The translations under genes were made by a program, and so were the position numbers. A stretch of DNA of 60,726 nt from Halorubrum lipolyticum DSM 21995 (GTDB lineage: Archaea > Halobacteriota > Halobacteria > Halobacteriales > Haloferacaceae), in contig NZ_AOJG01000002.1 in NCBI RefSeq assembly GCF_000337375.1, positions 271 through 60,996 of the forward strand, read 5' to 3'. Shown in pieces: positions 8,340-16,918 of this stretch; the first letter of the stretch is position 1, and every line of letters starts with the position of its first letter. The notes beneath the pieces are model-generated. The model worked only from the letters and a program-made list of their open reading frames with translations. It did no database searches and was not told where the DNA came from.

Positions 8340-9017
8340 TCACGCGGTCGACGACGCGCGACTTCTTATAAACGTCCGATACAGCGGTCCGGCGAGCAGC
8401 AGGGTTCCCAGGCCGGCCATCGCGACCAGCACGGTCGGGTCGATAGCGGCGACGCCGCCGTCCGCGAGCCGGTCGACGGAGACGCCGACGGCGACGCCGC
8501 CGACCGCCCACGGGAGCTCTCCGAGCGCCGTGCCGACGAGCAGCGGCCGGCGCCGGATCCCGGCCCCGCCGGCGGCGACCGAGACGGCGTCCGAGGGGAC
8601 CGGCAGCAGGCGAGTCGCGGCGACGGCCCTGACCCCGCCGGTGGCGTCGGCGAGCCGCTCTCCGGCGCCGCAGAGCCGGTCGGCGATCTGCGAGCCCTCG
8701 CGGGCCCGGACGCGACCGGCCCGCGCGAGCCAGTAGGGCGGGAGCGCGGTGGCGACCATCGCGGCGACGCCGACCGGGACCCCGGCCCAGCCGTATCCGA
8801 AGCCGGCCGCGACCGCGAGCAGCGTCGTCGGCCACGCGAGGAACGGCCTGATCGCCGTCAGCGCGAGCAGCGCGGCGCCGAACCTGATCGGCTCGTCGGC
8901 GAGCCACGACAGCGGCCCGAGCACGGCCTCGGGAGAGACGGCCCACGCGACCGCCGCGAGCGCCGCCAGCGCGCCGCCCGCGATCACGTACCCGACGACC
9001 CCGATTCGGCGATTCAC
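8340..9017 (-). CDS. VTT/DedA-like (TVP38/TMEM64) membrane protein
   Basis: 225 residues from a GTG start (VNRRIGVVGYVIAGG). It has five or six transmembrane helices. The central part (FLAWPTTLLAVAAGFGYGW, then ATRLLPVPSDAVSVAAGGAG and LLVGTALGELPWAVGG) follows the pattern of SNARE-associated/VTT proteins, known or proposed lipid scramblases or transporters. GTG 9017 places the first helix near the N-terminus; longer starts add arginine-rich sequence. The 242 bases downstream (8098-8339) hold nothing I can support. Confidence 0.8.
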   Translation of the reverse strand: MNRRIGVVGYVIAGGALAALAAVAWAVSPEAVLGPLSWLADEPIRFGAALLALTAIRPFLAWPTTLLAVAAGFGYGWAGVPVGVAAMVATALPPYWLARAGRVRAREGSQIADRLCGAGERLADATGGVRAVAATRLLPVPSDAVSVAAGGAGIRRRPLLVGTALGELPWAVGGVAVGVSVDRLADGGVAAIDPTVLVAMAGLGTLLLAGPLYRTFIRSRASSTA

Positions 9018-9078
9018 GAACGGTCGTGCTCTCTCGGGTGATAAACGCTTTGTGGAGCGCGCCGGTCGTTTACTGACC

Positions 9079-9606
9079 CTACTCCTCGATGAACTCCCGT
9101 CGGAACGCCGCCGAGAGGTGTTCCCGCTGCCACGCGTCGATCGCCGACTCGTCGAGCAGACTCGCCCAGAGCGCGAGCAGGCCGGCGGCGAAAGCGAGTC
9201 CGGGGAGGACCAGCGCGGCGGCGTCGACGAACAGTCCCGGTCGGAAGAGGAAGCGGGCGATCCGGTCACGGAACGCCCCCCACGCCGGTCCGAACGCGAT
9301 CCACCGGAACGCGGGCGGGACGAGCGCCACGGTCGCGACCGGGAAGACGAACGCGTCCGTCACCGGTCCGCCCCTCCCGCGCACGAACGCGGCGGCGTAG
9401 AACCCCCAACAAGCCAGCGACGCGACCGCGGACGCGACTCGCCGGGGACCGTCCGACGCGCCGTGATCGAGGGCACCGAGCCCGAACAGGAGGGCGGCGG
9501 CGCCGACGTAGCCGAGCAGGCAGGCGAGCGCGCCGCCGACGAGGACCGCGGCGTGGTCGGTCCGCGACTGGTTCGCGAACGGCGCCAGCCCGATCGGAAG
9601 CGACAT
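9079..9606 (-). CDS. Integral membrane protein, unknown function
   Basis: 175 residues. Five hydrophobic helices are predicted, at about 18-45, 55-75, 82-100 and two between 115 and 150, followed by an amphipathic C-terminus ending EFIEE. No family motif is recognised. It lies 61 bases upstream of the VTT-domain gene on the same strand, so the two may form a membrane-protein operon. Confidence 0.68.
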   Translation of the reverse strand: MSLPIGLAPFANQSRTDHAAVLVGGALACLLGYVGAAALLFGLGALDHGASDGPRRVASAVASLACWGFYAAAFVRGRGGPVTDAFVFPVATVALVPPAFRWIAFGPAWGAFRDRIARFLFRPGLFVDAAALVLPGLAFAAGLLALWASLLDESAIDAWQREHLSAAFRREFIEE

Positions 9607-9696
9607 CGACGGGAGATGCGGGCGACGAGCGGTTGAAGCTTGCGAGTCGGCGAGGGAGAACGAAAGCGGGACGTTGCCGGCCTCGCGTCGGCCCGC

Positions 9697-10524
9697 TCAC
9701 GAGAGCTTCCCGAGCGCCTCGAAGAAGTCGGAGGGCGGTCCCGCGATCCGCATCGGCGGGGCCGTTCGCTCGACGGTCACCTCGGTCGGGGCGGGGAGGC
9801 TCGTCACGTTCCGTCCGTCGCTGGCGACGACGATCTCGTTGACGCCCTCGACCGCCACGGTCACGGTCGCGTCGGCGTCGACCACGAGCGGGGGCATCCC
9901 CTCGTCGGCGGCCATCTCGTTGACGACGAGCCCCCGCACTGCGGGGTGGACGAGCGGTCCTCCCTCCGAGAGGTTGTACGCGGTCGAGCCGGTCGGCGTC
10001 GCGACGAGCACCCCGTCGGCGTGTCCGCCGGCGTACCGGCTCCCGTCCACGCGGACCTCGTAGTCGATCCCGGCGCCGGGACCGCGCCGGCCGCCTTGGA
10101 TCACGATCTCGTTGGCCGCGGGGACGGAGGTCCAATCGACGGCCCGGGCGGCGAGCCGCGGCGCCTCTCGCACGTCCATCTCGCCGCGGTCGAATGCCTC
10201 GACCTCCGAGACGACTGCCTCCGCGGCCGCTTCCGGGGAGACGGCGTTGAGGAAGCCGACCTCCCCGAGGTTGACGCCGACGATCGGGGTCTCTCCGGCG
10301 TTGCGCGCGACGAAGAGGAACGTCCCGTCGCCGCCGACCGCGACGGCGAGGTCGCAGGCCCCGAGCGCGTCGACCGCGCGACCGGCCGCCGGCTCGCCGA
10401 GCGCGTCGGCGGTCTCCGCGTCGAGCCAGACGGACGCCCCGGCGTCGACGACCGCGTCGCGCAGCTCGTCGGCGACGGCGACCGCACGATCGCTCCCCTT
10501 CCGCGCCACGATTCCGACCTCCAT
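9697..10524 (-). CDS. nadK: NAD kinase
   Basis: 275 residues. It opens MEVGIVARKG and contains the family's AVGGDGTFLFVAR (GGDGT nucleotide motif), then NLGEVGFL and GSTAYNLSEGGPLVHP, the second NAD-kinase signature. It phosphorylates NAD to NADP using ATP or polyphosphate. ATG 10524 is chosen because it begins the first beta strand; a start nine codons upstream adds unconserved residues. It is divergent from the KaiC-like gene (121 bases). Confidence 0.94.
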   Translation of the reverse strand: MEVGIVARKGSDRAVAVADELRDAVVDAGASVWLDAETADALGEPAAGRAVDALGACDLAVAVGGDGTFLFVARNAGETPIVGVNLGEVGFLNAVSPEAAAEAVVSEVEAFDRGEMDVREAPRLAARAVDWTSVPAANEIVIQGGRRGPGAGIDYEVRVDGSRYAGGHADGVLVATPTGSTAYNLSEGGPLVHPAVRGLVVNEMAADEGMPPLVVDADATVTVAVEGVNEIVVASDGRNVTSLPAPTEVTVERTAPPMRIAGPPSDFFEALGKLS

Positions 10525-10645
10525 GCGCCACCGATTCTCGCCGCCGGACAAAAGGATGCGGACATCGGGCCGCGGTTCCGGAAAGTTTCAAGCCACCTGC
10601 CCGCCTTGCCAGAATCATGTCGACCCCCCACGGCCGACTGGGACC

Positions 10646-12106
10646 ATGAGCGAGGACGACGACTGGTTCGAGCGCGCGTTGCGGGACATCGACGACGACA
10701 GCGGCGCCGACGGCGACGAGGAGAGCGACGACGCCGACGCCGTTGTCGACACCGACCCCGACGAGAAGAGCGACGACGCCGACTCCGCGAACGACGCGGA
10801 CGAGGGGGGAGCGGGACCGGTGTCCGAGTTCGAGGGTGACGACGACCGCGCGGCGGACGAACGCGAGGGCGAGCGCGGAAGCGACCCGTTCGGCGGGATC
10901 CGAGACGGCGAGCGGGATCCGTCGTCGGCTCCCGGTGACGCGCTCGATAGCGACGACGCGGACGGAGTGCGGTTCGGCGGGGATCAATCCGGGGACGGCG
11001 ACACGGATGACGACGACGTGGACGACGACGATCCGTTCGGCGCCGGATCGTTCGACGGGGACGACCCGTTCGGCGCCGGATCGTTCGGCGAGGGGGACCC
11101 GTTCGGCGACGACTCAGCGAGTGGCGACGCCCCCGGACAGAGCGGCCCGGGAGCGGAGTTCGGCGGCGGGTCGTTCGGGGACGGCGATCCCTTCGGTAGC
11201 GCCCCGGTCGGTGGCGAGTCGGCCGGCGGCGGATCGGCTGGCGGCGAGTCGGCCGGCGGCGGATCGGTCGACCCCTTCGGCGGGTACCGCGGGACCGCCG
11301 GGGGCGGCTCGGGGGACCCGAGCGAGACGGGGTTCGGCGAGTTCGGCGGCGGCGAGGGCGTCGACGCGCCGCCGGGCTTCGACGTCGACCCCGACGAGTT
11401 CGAGTCGTCGATCGAGCGCACCGACATCGGGATCGCGGGGCTCGACGAGATGATCCTCGGCGGGGTTCCGCGTCGCTCGCTGCTGTCGGTCATCGGCGGC
11501 GCCGGGACCGGGAAGACGACGTTCGCGCTCCAGTTCCTCAACGAGGCCCTCGAGTCCGACCGGAAGGGGATCTACATCACCCTCGAACAGACCCGCGAGT
11601 CGATCCTCTCGACCGCCGAGGAGAAGGGGTGGTCGTTCCGCGAGCACGCCGACGAGGACCGGCTCGCCGTGGTCGCCATCGACCCGATCGAGATGGCGAA
11701 TTCGCTGGCGTCCATCCGGAACGACCTCACCCGGCTCATCGCCGAGTTCGACGCCGACCGGCTGGTGCTCGACTCCGTCTCCTTGCTCGAGATGATGTAC
11801 GACCACCCGGCGAAGCGCCGCTCGGAGGTGTTCGGGTTCACGCGCTCGCTGAAGAACGCCGGAGTCACGACCCTGCTCACCTCGGAGGCGAGCGAGGAGA
11901 ACCCCTACGCCTCCCGCCACGGGATCGTGGAGTACCTCACCGACGCGGTGTTCGTGCTGCAGTACATCCGCGGCAGCGACTTCCGCGAGACGCAACTCGC
12001 CGTCGAGATCCAGAAGATCCGCGACGCGAACCACTCCCGGCAGTCGAAGCCGTACGAGATCACCGACACCGGCATCTCGGTGTACGGGCAGGCGAACATC
12101 TTCTGA
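10646..12106 (+). CDS. KaiC/RAD55-like RecA-superfamily ATPase with a repetitive acidic N-terminus
   Basis: 486 residues in two parts. Residues 1-250 are low complexity: runs of Asp/Ser/Glu, then repeated DPFGAGSF/GDDPFG blocks and Gly-Ser-Ala-Gly-Gly repeats. Residues 260-486 are a KaiC-like core: IGIAGLDEMILGGVPRRSL, Walker A GGAGTGKTTF, KGIYITLEQTRESI, and a Walker B region RLVLDSVSLLEMMY. Archaeal homologues are mostly uncharacterised signalling or recombination-related ATPases. The disordered, repeat-rich half suggests a partner-binding tether. It is followed immediately by the AT-rich island. Confidence 0.85.
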   Translation: MSEDDDWFERALRDIDDDSGADGDEESDDADAVVDTDPDEKSDDADSANDADEGGAGPVSEFEGDDDRAADEREGERGSDPFGGIRDGERDPSSAPGDALDSDDADGVRFGGDQSGDGDTDDDDVDDDDPFGAGSFDGDDPFGAGSFGEGDPFGDDSASGDAPGQSGPGAEFGGGSFGDGDPFGSAPVGGESAGGGSAGGESAGGGSVDPFGGYRGTAGGGSGDPSETGFGEFGGGEGVDAPPGFDVDPDEFESSIERTDIGIAGLDEMILGGVPRRSLLSVIGGAGTGKTTFALQFLNEALESDRKGIYITLEQTRESILSTAEEKGWSFREHADEDRLAVVAIDPIEMANSLASIRNDLTRLIAEFDADRLVLDSVSLLEMMYDHPAKRRSEVFGFTRSLKNAGVTTLLTSEASEENPYASRHGIVEYLTDAVFVLQYIRGSDFRETQLAVEIQKIRDANHSRQSKPYEITDTGISVYGQANIF

Positions 12107-12303
12107 CGGCCGCGAACGCGCTCGGCGAGGTGGATTTTATCGCTCTGTTGAAATCCTTAAGAACAGATAGGATCGGCGTGCGAGATACAGAGGATGGATG
12201 CAGCGCGGAATTCATCTTCATTCCGTCTTCGATCAGATGAGGTAAATATGCTACTTAGAGAGCAGGTTTACTAAATATACAGGAGATTAACCTGTCATTC
12301 GAA

Positions 12304-13116
12304 TCACTCTGGGAGACGGCATTCAACCACTCTCCCATCCCGGGGTGATTTGTCTTTTTCCCCGGTCCGCCTAATAACGTACTCCGTGACATAATATTGG
12401 GCGAAAATTTGTCCAAAATCTTCTGCAGCCCCACCGGTTTCATCTATAATGAGCAGAACTGGTGTCCCATTAACATCGATATAGACCCCCTTCTGTCGAC
12501 CATTGAGTGAGGCATTTGGAGGGAGATCTTCAATGAATTCTTCATACTGAGTTGTATGAGCGGCTCTATATTCTTTATAGCCCGAATCTGCGGCTAATTT
12601 TAATACGGCTTGTAGTGTTTGATCTTCAATCTCATCAACCGGTATGTACTCGGGGTTGTCAGGTACTTCACCCTCATCCAGATCTATTTCACGTCCATTT
12701 TTTGGGACGCCATCAGGCCCCAGTTCGAATGCCTCCACATCTAGGTAAATGTCAACGGATCCCGCTCCTCCAGATGTGACCGTCACGTGGAATCCATCGG
12801 CAAGCTTATTTGGGGTTTGATCCAGTTCTGCACTGAAACTATATGATTCGAACCGGTGGTCAGTGTTTTCTTCCACCAGATATGCCTCTTCGTAGGTCTT
12901 GACAAACTCTGCTACGGATTCGTATCGTGTAATGAACCCCTTTATCGAACGTGTGTAGATATCTCGCGGCCACGTTACATCAAGATTAGCAGATGTAGGG
13001 CACTGAGCCGGTAATTCGTCTTCACTTGGTGGGTCCGAGTCATCAGAACTTGCACAGCCAGCAAGGCCGACACTGGCGAGAGTCGCCAGTACCGCACGGC
13101 GGGGATGAGAACTCAC
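12304..13116 (-). CDS. Tat lipoprotein of unknown family, copy 1
   Basis: 270 residues. The leader RRAVLATLASVGLAGCASS is a Tat signal with lipobox LAGC, so the protein is exported and lipid-anchored. The mature part is acidic and beta-rich, with FSAELDQTPNKLADGFHVTV, GAGSVDIYLDVEAFEL and near the end YYVTEYVIRRTGE. Codon use is AT-richer than the neighbours, which suggests transfer. It is a paralogue of the gene at 13439-14293: both share EEAYLVEE, TPNKLA, GFH(V/L)TV, LPPNASL/LSPNASL, VLLIID and YYVTEYVIRRT. I recognise no domain and assign no function. Confidence 0.8.
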   Translation of the reverse strand: MSSHPRRAVLATLASVGLAGCASSDDSDPPSEDELPAQCPTSANLDVTWPRDIYTRSIKGFITRYESVAEFVKTYEEAYLVEENTDHRFESYSFSAELDQTPNKLADGFHVTVTSGGAGSVDIYLDVEAFELGPDGVPKNGREIDLDEGEVPDNPEYIPVDEIEDQTLQAVLKLAADSGYKEYRAAHTTQYEEFIEDLPPNASLNGRQKGVYIDVNGTPVLLIIDETGGAAEDFGQIFAQYYVTEYVIRRTGEKDKSPRDGRVVECRLPE

Positions 13117-13438
13117 TACCAGAAGAAGTTCGGCAATTGGTAAGTGTCTTGTCCAATTATTTCTCTTTAATTGTTCCTAATGCTGGGTGGCGTACAATCT
13201 GTACCGGCCGGTCCGTACTGTACCTGTATCGAGCAATGCGAAGAAGTTGGCTCCCTAAACCTCCTGTGTGAACTGCGCTCCCTGTATTCAGCACTCACAG
13301 ATTATCCTCTCAAGAAACCGTTAAAAAAGCGTACAGGATATTGAGGACGAAGTCAGCACAGCTGTCTCGCTTATTTCGCGTCGAATCGGATGAACCACTC
13401 GTTCGTTGACCATACGGATTTACCGCTACAATAGGGAG
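13117..13438. other. AT-rich spacer between the paired lipoprotein genes
   Basis: These 322 bases hold no convincing gene. A block around 13200-13310 (GGCCGGTCCGTACTG, then GCGCTCC and GTATTCAGCAC) is a diverged copy of the sequence upstream of the second lipoprotein gene at about 14370-14470. This suggests the upstream region was duplicated together with the gene. Confidence 0.5.
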
Positions 13439-14293
13439 TTAAATTCCGTCTGGGATGCGACATTCAACCACGGTACCATCCTCTGGTGACTCGTTTTCCT
13501 CGTCGGTTCGCCGAATAACGTACTCCGTGACATAATACTGAATAGGTCCCACATCAATCTCATCTATTGAGTTACCACCTTGCCTATCTATAATGAGCAG
13601 AACATATGTGCCGTTGACATCGAAATATGCCCCCATCCGCCGATCATTGAGTGAAGCATTCGGCGAAAGATTGTCAAGCGACTCTTCGTATTGAGGTGTA
13701 AAGGCGGTTCTGTGATTTTCATAGCCCGTATCTGCGGCTAATTGTAATACGGCGTGTAGTATTTGATCTTCAACCTCATCGATCGATATGTACTCAGGTT
13801 CCTCGGGCACTACACTCTCATCGATACGCATATTCTGTTCAGCTTCTGGGATGCCATTAGAGTCAACCTCGGATGCTTGTATATGCAGGTAGTCATCAAC
13901 GCTTCCTGCTCCAGCAGATTTAACAGTCAAGTGAAATCCACGGGCAAGCTTATTTGGAGTTTGCTCCAACTCTACGGAGAAATCAAGAGAATGGAATCGT
14001 GTGTCGGTGTATTCTTCAACCAGATACGCCTCCTCGTAGTCCATAACGAATCCACCGACCGTGTCCGTATCAAGCTCTTGCGGCCACTGTACGTCGAGCT
14101 CGAGCGACTTTGAGCACTCGTCCGGCAATCTAGCTTCAATTTCTCTCATTGTTGGTTGTCCGTCCCCACTCGGTGACTCCGAGTCACTACGATCGCCTTC
14201 ATTCGGTGACTCTGAGTCACTGCGAGTCATACAACCGGTGAGGCCTATGCCAGTAAGAGTTGCTAGCACCGTACGTCGGGAATAAGAAGACAT
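13439..14293 (-). CDS. Tat lipoprotein of unknown family, copy 2
   Basis: 284 residues, a diverged tandem paralogue of the preceding lipoprotein. The leader RRTVLATLTGIGLTGCMTR carries Tat arginines and lipobox LTGC. It is followed by a Ser/Glu/Asp-rich spacer with an internal repeat (SDSESPNEGD, SDSESPSGDG) and then the shared domain. The copies share most motifs but differ at many positions, so the duplication is not recent. Both lie inside the AT-rich island, and the pair may be a surface or defence-related cargo; this is speculation. Confidence 0.8.
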   Translation of the reverse strand: MSSYSRRTVLATLTGIGLTGCMTRSDSESPNEGDRSDSESPSGDGQPTMREIEARLPDECSKSLELDVQWPQELDTDTVGGFVMDYEEAYLVEEYTDTRFHSLDFSVELEQTPNKLARGFHLTVKSAGAGSVDDYLHIQASEVDSNGIPEAEQNMRIDESVVPEEPEYISIDEVEDQILHAVLQLAADTGYENHRTAFTPQYEESLDNLSPNASLNDRRMGAYFDVNGTYVLLIIDRQGGNSIDEIDVGPIQYYVTEYVIRRTDEENESPEDGTVVECRIPDGI

Positions 14294-14539
14294 AATGTAG
14301 GTTTAAAATCACTTCCTAAGTATCTTGTGAGGATCTTTCTGGCTCATTCCGACATCGAATGCCATACGGCCAGTACTGACTGGCCAAGGTTCTAGTATTG
14401 ACTGATCCAGATCGGCGCTCTTGTTCAAGTTCTCTGTGTAAGATACGCGCTCCGTATTCAGCACGGTTCCAAGAACACGTCAACAAGTGAGTATTTCAAC
14501 AGAGTCGGTTTTATAAGCCGCATCACGCAACGGATCTCC

Positions 14540-14959
14540 GTGTCCCCCGCGAACGAGACCCTCCTCCCTTCCCGTCGAGCGCTCGGGACCGGTCTGCTCG
14601 CCGGTCTCGCTCACCTGGCCGTCGCCGGCGCGCTCGCCGAGTGGTTCGGGTTCTCGATCGGCGTCACCCCTTTTTTGGGGTACGTCGCCCTCGGCGGCCT
14701 GTCGCTCGGAGCGGTCCCGGTCGCGGTGCTGGTCGAGACTCGGCTCGTCGCCCCGTCGATCGTCGTCGGCGTCGCGTTCGTCGCGTCGGCGTACGGGACG
14801 TGGTCCGTGTACGTCGCGCCGGTCGCGACTCCCACCCCGGTGGACCCGACGCCGTTCGGCTGGTACCTGATCGGGTGGGTCGCCGTGCTCGGGGCGGCGC
14901 TGGTCGCGGGCGGCGCGGAGTACGGCGTCCGTCGGGTGGCGAACGCGCGACGCGAGTGA
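14540..14959 (+). CDS. Small membrane protein
   Basis: 139 residues from a GTG start. There are four hydrophobic helices, at about 15-40, 42-68, 72-94 and 108-130, with a short basic C-terminus. A TTTTATAAG box at 14510-14518 lies close upstream, just outside the right inverted-repeat end of the island, so the island abuts this promoter. Function unknown. Confidence 0.65.
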   Translation: MSPANETLLPSRRALGTGLLAGLAHLAVAGALAEWFGFSIGVTPFLGYVALGGLSLGAVPVAVLVETRLVAPSIVVGVAFVASAYGTWSVYVAPVATPTPVDPTPFGWYLIGWVAVLGAALVAGGAEYGVRRVANARRE

Positions 14960-15292
14960 GCGAGCGTAGTCCACTTAAAAATAGGCCCGCGACTCGCGGT
15001 GTTGCTCCACGCAGAACCGCACCGTCCGGGACCCCCGCGAGCTTGCGAGCGGGGGTACGGAGGGTGCACGAACGAAGTGAGTTTGCCGAGCGAAGCGAGG
15101 CAAACGTCGACTGACGGAGTCAGGTAGAAAATGCACCGTCCGGGAATCGAACCGGAATCAGACGTGCTCGCTCACTGCGTTCGCTGCGCGCGACTGATAG
15201 GGTTCAATTCCGTCCGATGATTTCTCTCACTGCGTTCGAGAGTTCGCTGAACACAGTGAAGCGAACGCTACCTGACGGAGTCAGGTAGAAAA
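14960..15292. other. tRNA-adjacent region with truncated tRNA-Gly 3' ends
   Basis: This 333-base gap has no gene I can support. It contains a 13-base partial copy of the tRNA-Gly 3' end at about 15019-15031, a longer copy at 15112-15155, a G/C hairpin near 15034-15055, and the short palindrome CTGACGGAGTCAG at 15112 and again at 15272. The layout is that of repeated integration and loss of elements at the tRNA. Confidence 0.6.
15112..15155 (-). repeat. Attachment-site-like copy of the tRNA-Gly 3' end
   Basis: The about 43 bases from CTGACGGAGTCAG through the T arm of tRNA-Gly are duplicated here from 15272-15314, with one difference (GAATCGAAC against GAATTGAAC) before the copy breaks off. 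Direct repeats of a tRNA 3' end plus flank are typical of attL/attR left by tyrosine integrases. Confidence 0.7.
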
Positions 15293-15363
15293 TGCACCGT
15301 CCGGGAATTGAACCCGGGCTATTAGCTTGGGAAGCTAATGTCCTACCACTGGACCAACGGTGC
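15293..15363 (-). tRNA. tRNA-Gly (CCC)
   Basis: The minus strand folds as a 71-base tRNA. Acceptor GCACCGT pairs with ACGGTGC, the anticodon stem TTAGC/GCTAA encloses TTCCCAA with anticodon CCC, and the T arm is CCGGG-TTCAATT-CCCGG. The discriminator is A. Its 3' end faces the truncated copies at 15112-15155 and 15019, marking it as an integration target. Confidence 0.94.
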
Positions 15364-15454
15364 TCGCTCGAACGTACCGAACCGTGCCACTTGAACGTAG
15401 CGTTTCGGGTGCCGCGAGCCACACGCTTAACCCGCCGCCGACGGAGTCGTCCCC

Positions 15455-16918
15455 ATGCACTCACAGCCGAACGCGACGGACGTGACGGTCGACCCGGCGG
15501 CCGTCGAGCGCGTCCGCGAGCGACGCGCCGAGCTCGCGCCGGCGCTCGGCCGCACGTGGACCGACGGCGAACCGCGGCGCTTCCTCACCGACCTCACCGC
15601 GATCGGGAGCCGGATGGCCGGCAGCGAGGGCGAGCGTCGGGCCGCCGAGGTCGTCGCCGACGCGTTCGAGCGGGCGGGGCTCTCCGGGGTCGAGACGAGA
15701 CCGTTCGAGATGGCGGCGTGGGAGCGCGGGGACGCGACGCTCCGCCTGACCGTCCCCGGACGCGACGGCGCGGCGGCGACCCGCGAGTTCGAGGCGCTCG
15801 CGCTCCCCTACTCGCCGGCCGGGAGCGTCGCGGGCGACCTCGTCGACGTGGGGTACGGCACCCCCGCCGAGATCGACGAGCGGGAGGTCGAGGGACGGAT
15901 CGCGGTCGCGTCGACGACGACCCCGGAGGGCGGCCGGTTCGTCCACCGGATGGAGAAGTTCGGGTACGCGATCGACGCGGGCGCGGTCGGCTTCGTCTTC
16001 GTCAACCACCTCGACGGCCAGCTTCCCCCCACCGGGTCGCTGACCTTCGGCGCGGAGGCCGACGCGGTCGCGGTCGGCGTCTCGAAGGAGACCGGCGCGT
16101 GGCTCCGGGAGTACGCGGTCGGCGGGGAAAGCGAGCGCGCCGGGGCGGTCGGGCGCGGTGCGGGGGAGTCCGAGCCGACCCGAGCGACCGCCGAGCTGTC
16201 GGTCGAGGCGTCGACCGAGCCGGGCGAGAGCCGGAACGTGGTCGGTCGCGCGGGCCCGGACACCGACGAGCGGCTCCTCCTGCTCGCGCACTACGACGCG
16301 CACGACATCGCGGAGGGCGCGCTCGACAACGGCTGCGGGATCGCGACGGTCGCGACCGCCGCGGGAGTGCTGACCGAGGCCGACCTCCCGATCGGCGTCG
16401 ACGTGGTCGGGGTCGGGGCGGAGGAGGTCGGGCTCCTCGGTTCGGAGCGGTTGGCGGAGCGAGTCGACCTCGACCGGGTGAAGGGGGTCATCAACGTCGA
16501 CGGCGCGGGGCGGTTCCGCGACCTCATGGCGCTGGCGCACGCGTCCGAGACGGCGGCGTCGGTCGCCGAGGCGGTGTCGCTCGGGACCGCCCAGCCGATC
16601 GCGGTGGACGCGGAGCCGCACCCGTTCTCCGACCAGTGGCCCTTCGTCCGGCGCGGGGTGCCGGCGCTCCAGCTCCACAGCGACTCCGGCGACCGCGGGC
16701 GCGGCTGGGGCCACACCCACGCGGACACCCGCGACAAGGTCGACGACCGAAACGTCCGGGAGCACGCGATGCTCACCGCGCTGCTCGTCGCCGAGTTCGC
16801 GGCCCCCGAGCGCGAGTCCCCCCGGCTCGACCGCGACGACCTGATCGCGGCGCTCAGGGGGGCCGACTTCGAGACGGGGATGCGCGCGGCCGACCTCTGG
16901 CCGACCGGGTGGGATTAG
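15455..16918 (+). CDS. M28-family zinc aminopeptidase
   Basis: 487 residues. A PA-like domain (GYGTPAEIDEREVEGRIAV, VGFVFVNHLDG) interrupts an M28 catalytic core: LLAHYDAHDIAEGALDNGCG supplies the first zinc ligands, GAEEVGLLGSE carries the catalytic Glu pair, NVDGAGRF another ligand, and GWGHTHADTRDKVD the C-terminal His. There is no signal peptide, so a cytoplasmic peptide-trimming role is likely. It converges with nadE, overlapping by four bases. Confidence 0.9.
   Translation: MHSQPNATDVTVDPAAVERVRERRAELAPALGRTWTDGEPRRFLTDLTAIGSRMAGSEGERRAAEVVADAFERAGLSGVETRPFEMAAWERGDATLRLTVPGRDGAAATREFEALALPYSPAGSVAGDLVDVGYGTPAEIDEREVEGRIAVASTTTPEGGRFVHRMEKFGYAIDAGAVGFVFVNHLDGQLPPTGSLTFGAEADAVAVGVSKETGAWLREYAVGGESERAGAVGRGAGESEPTRATAELSVEASTEPGESRNVVGRAGPDTDERLLLLAHYDAHDIAEGALDNGCGIATVATAAGVLTEADLPIGVDVVGVGAEEVGLLGSERLAERVDLDRVKGVINVDGAGRFRDLMALAHASETAASVAEAVSLGTAQPIAVDAEPHPFSDQWPFVRRGVPALQLHSDSGDRGRGWGHTHADTRDKVDDRNVREHAMLTALLVAEFAAPERESPRLDRDDLIAALRGADFETGMRAADLWPTGWD

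Larger units (their letters stand above)
12143..14505. mobile_element. Candidate acquired island bounded by a 12-base inverted repeat
   Basis: CTCTGTTGAAAT at 12143-12154 is repeated exactly in inverted orientation at 14494-14505. Between them lie two tandem lipoprotein genes, clearly richer in A+T than the flanks, and no transposase. Two related stretches containing GTATTCAGCAC (about 13268-13299 and 14440-14466) sit upstream of each lipoprotein gene. The termini look like insertion-sequence ends, but I cannot name the element, and no clean target duplication is visible. The boundary call is tentative. Confidence 0.45.
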
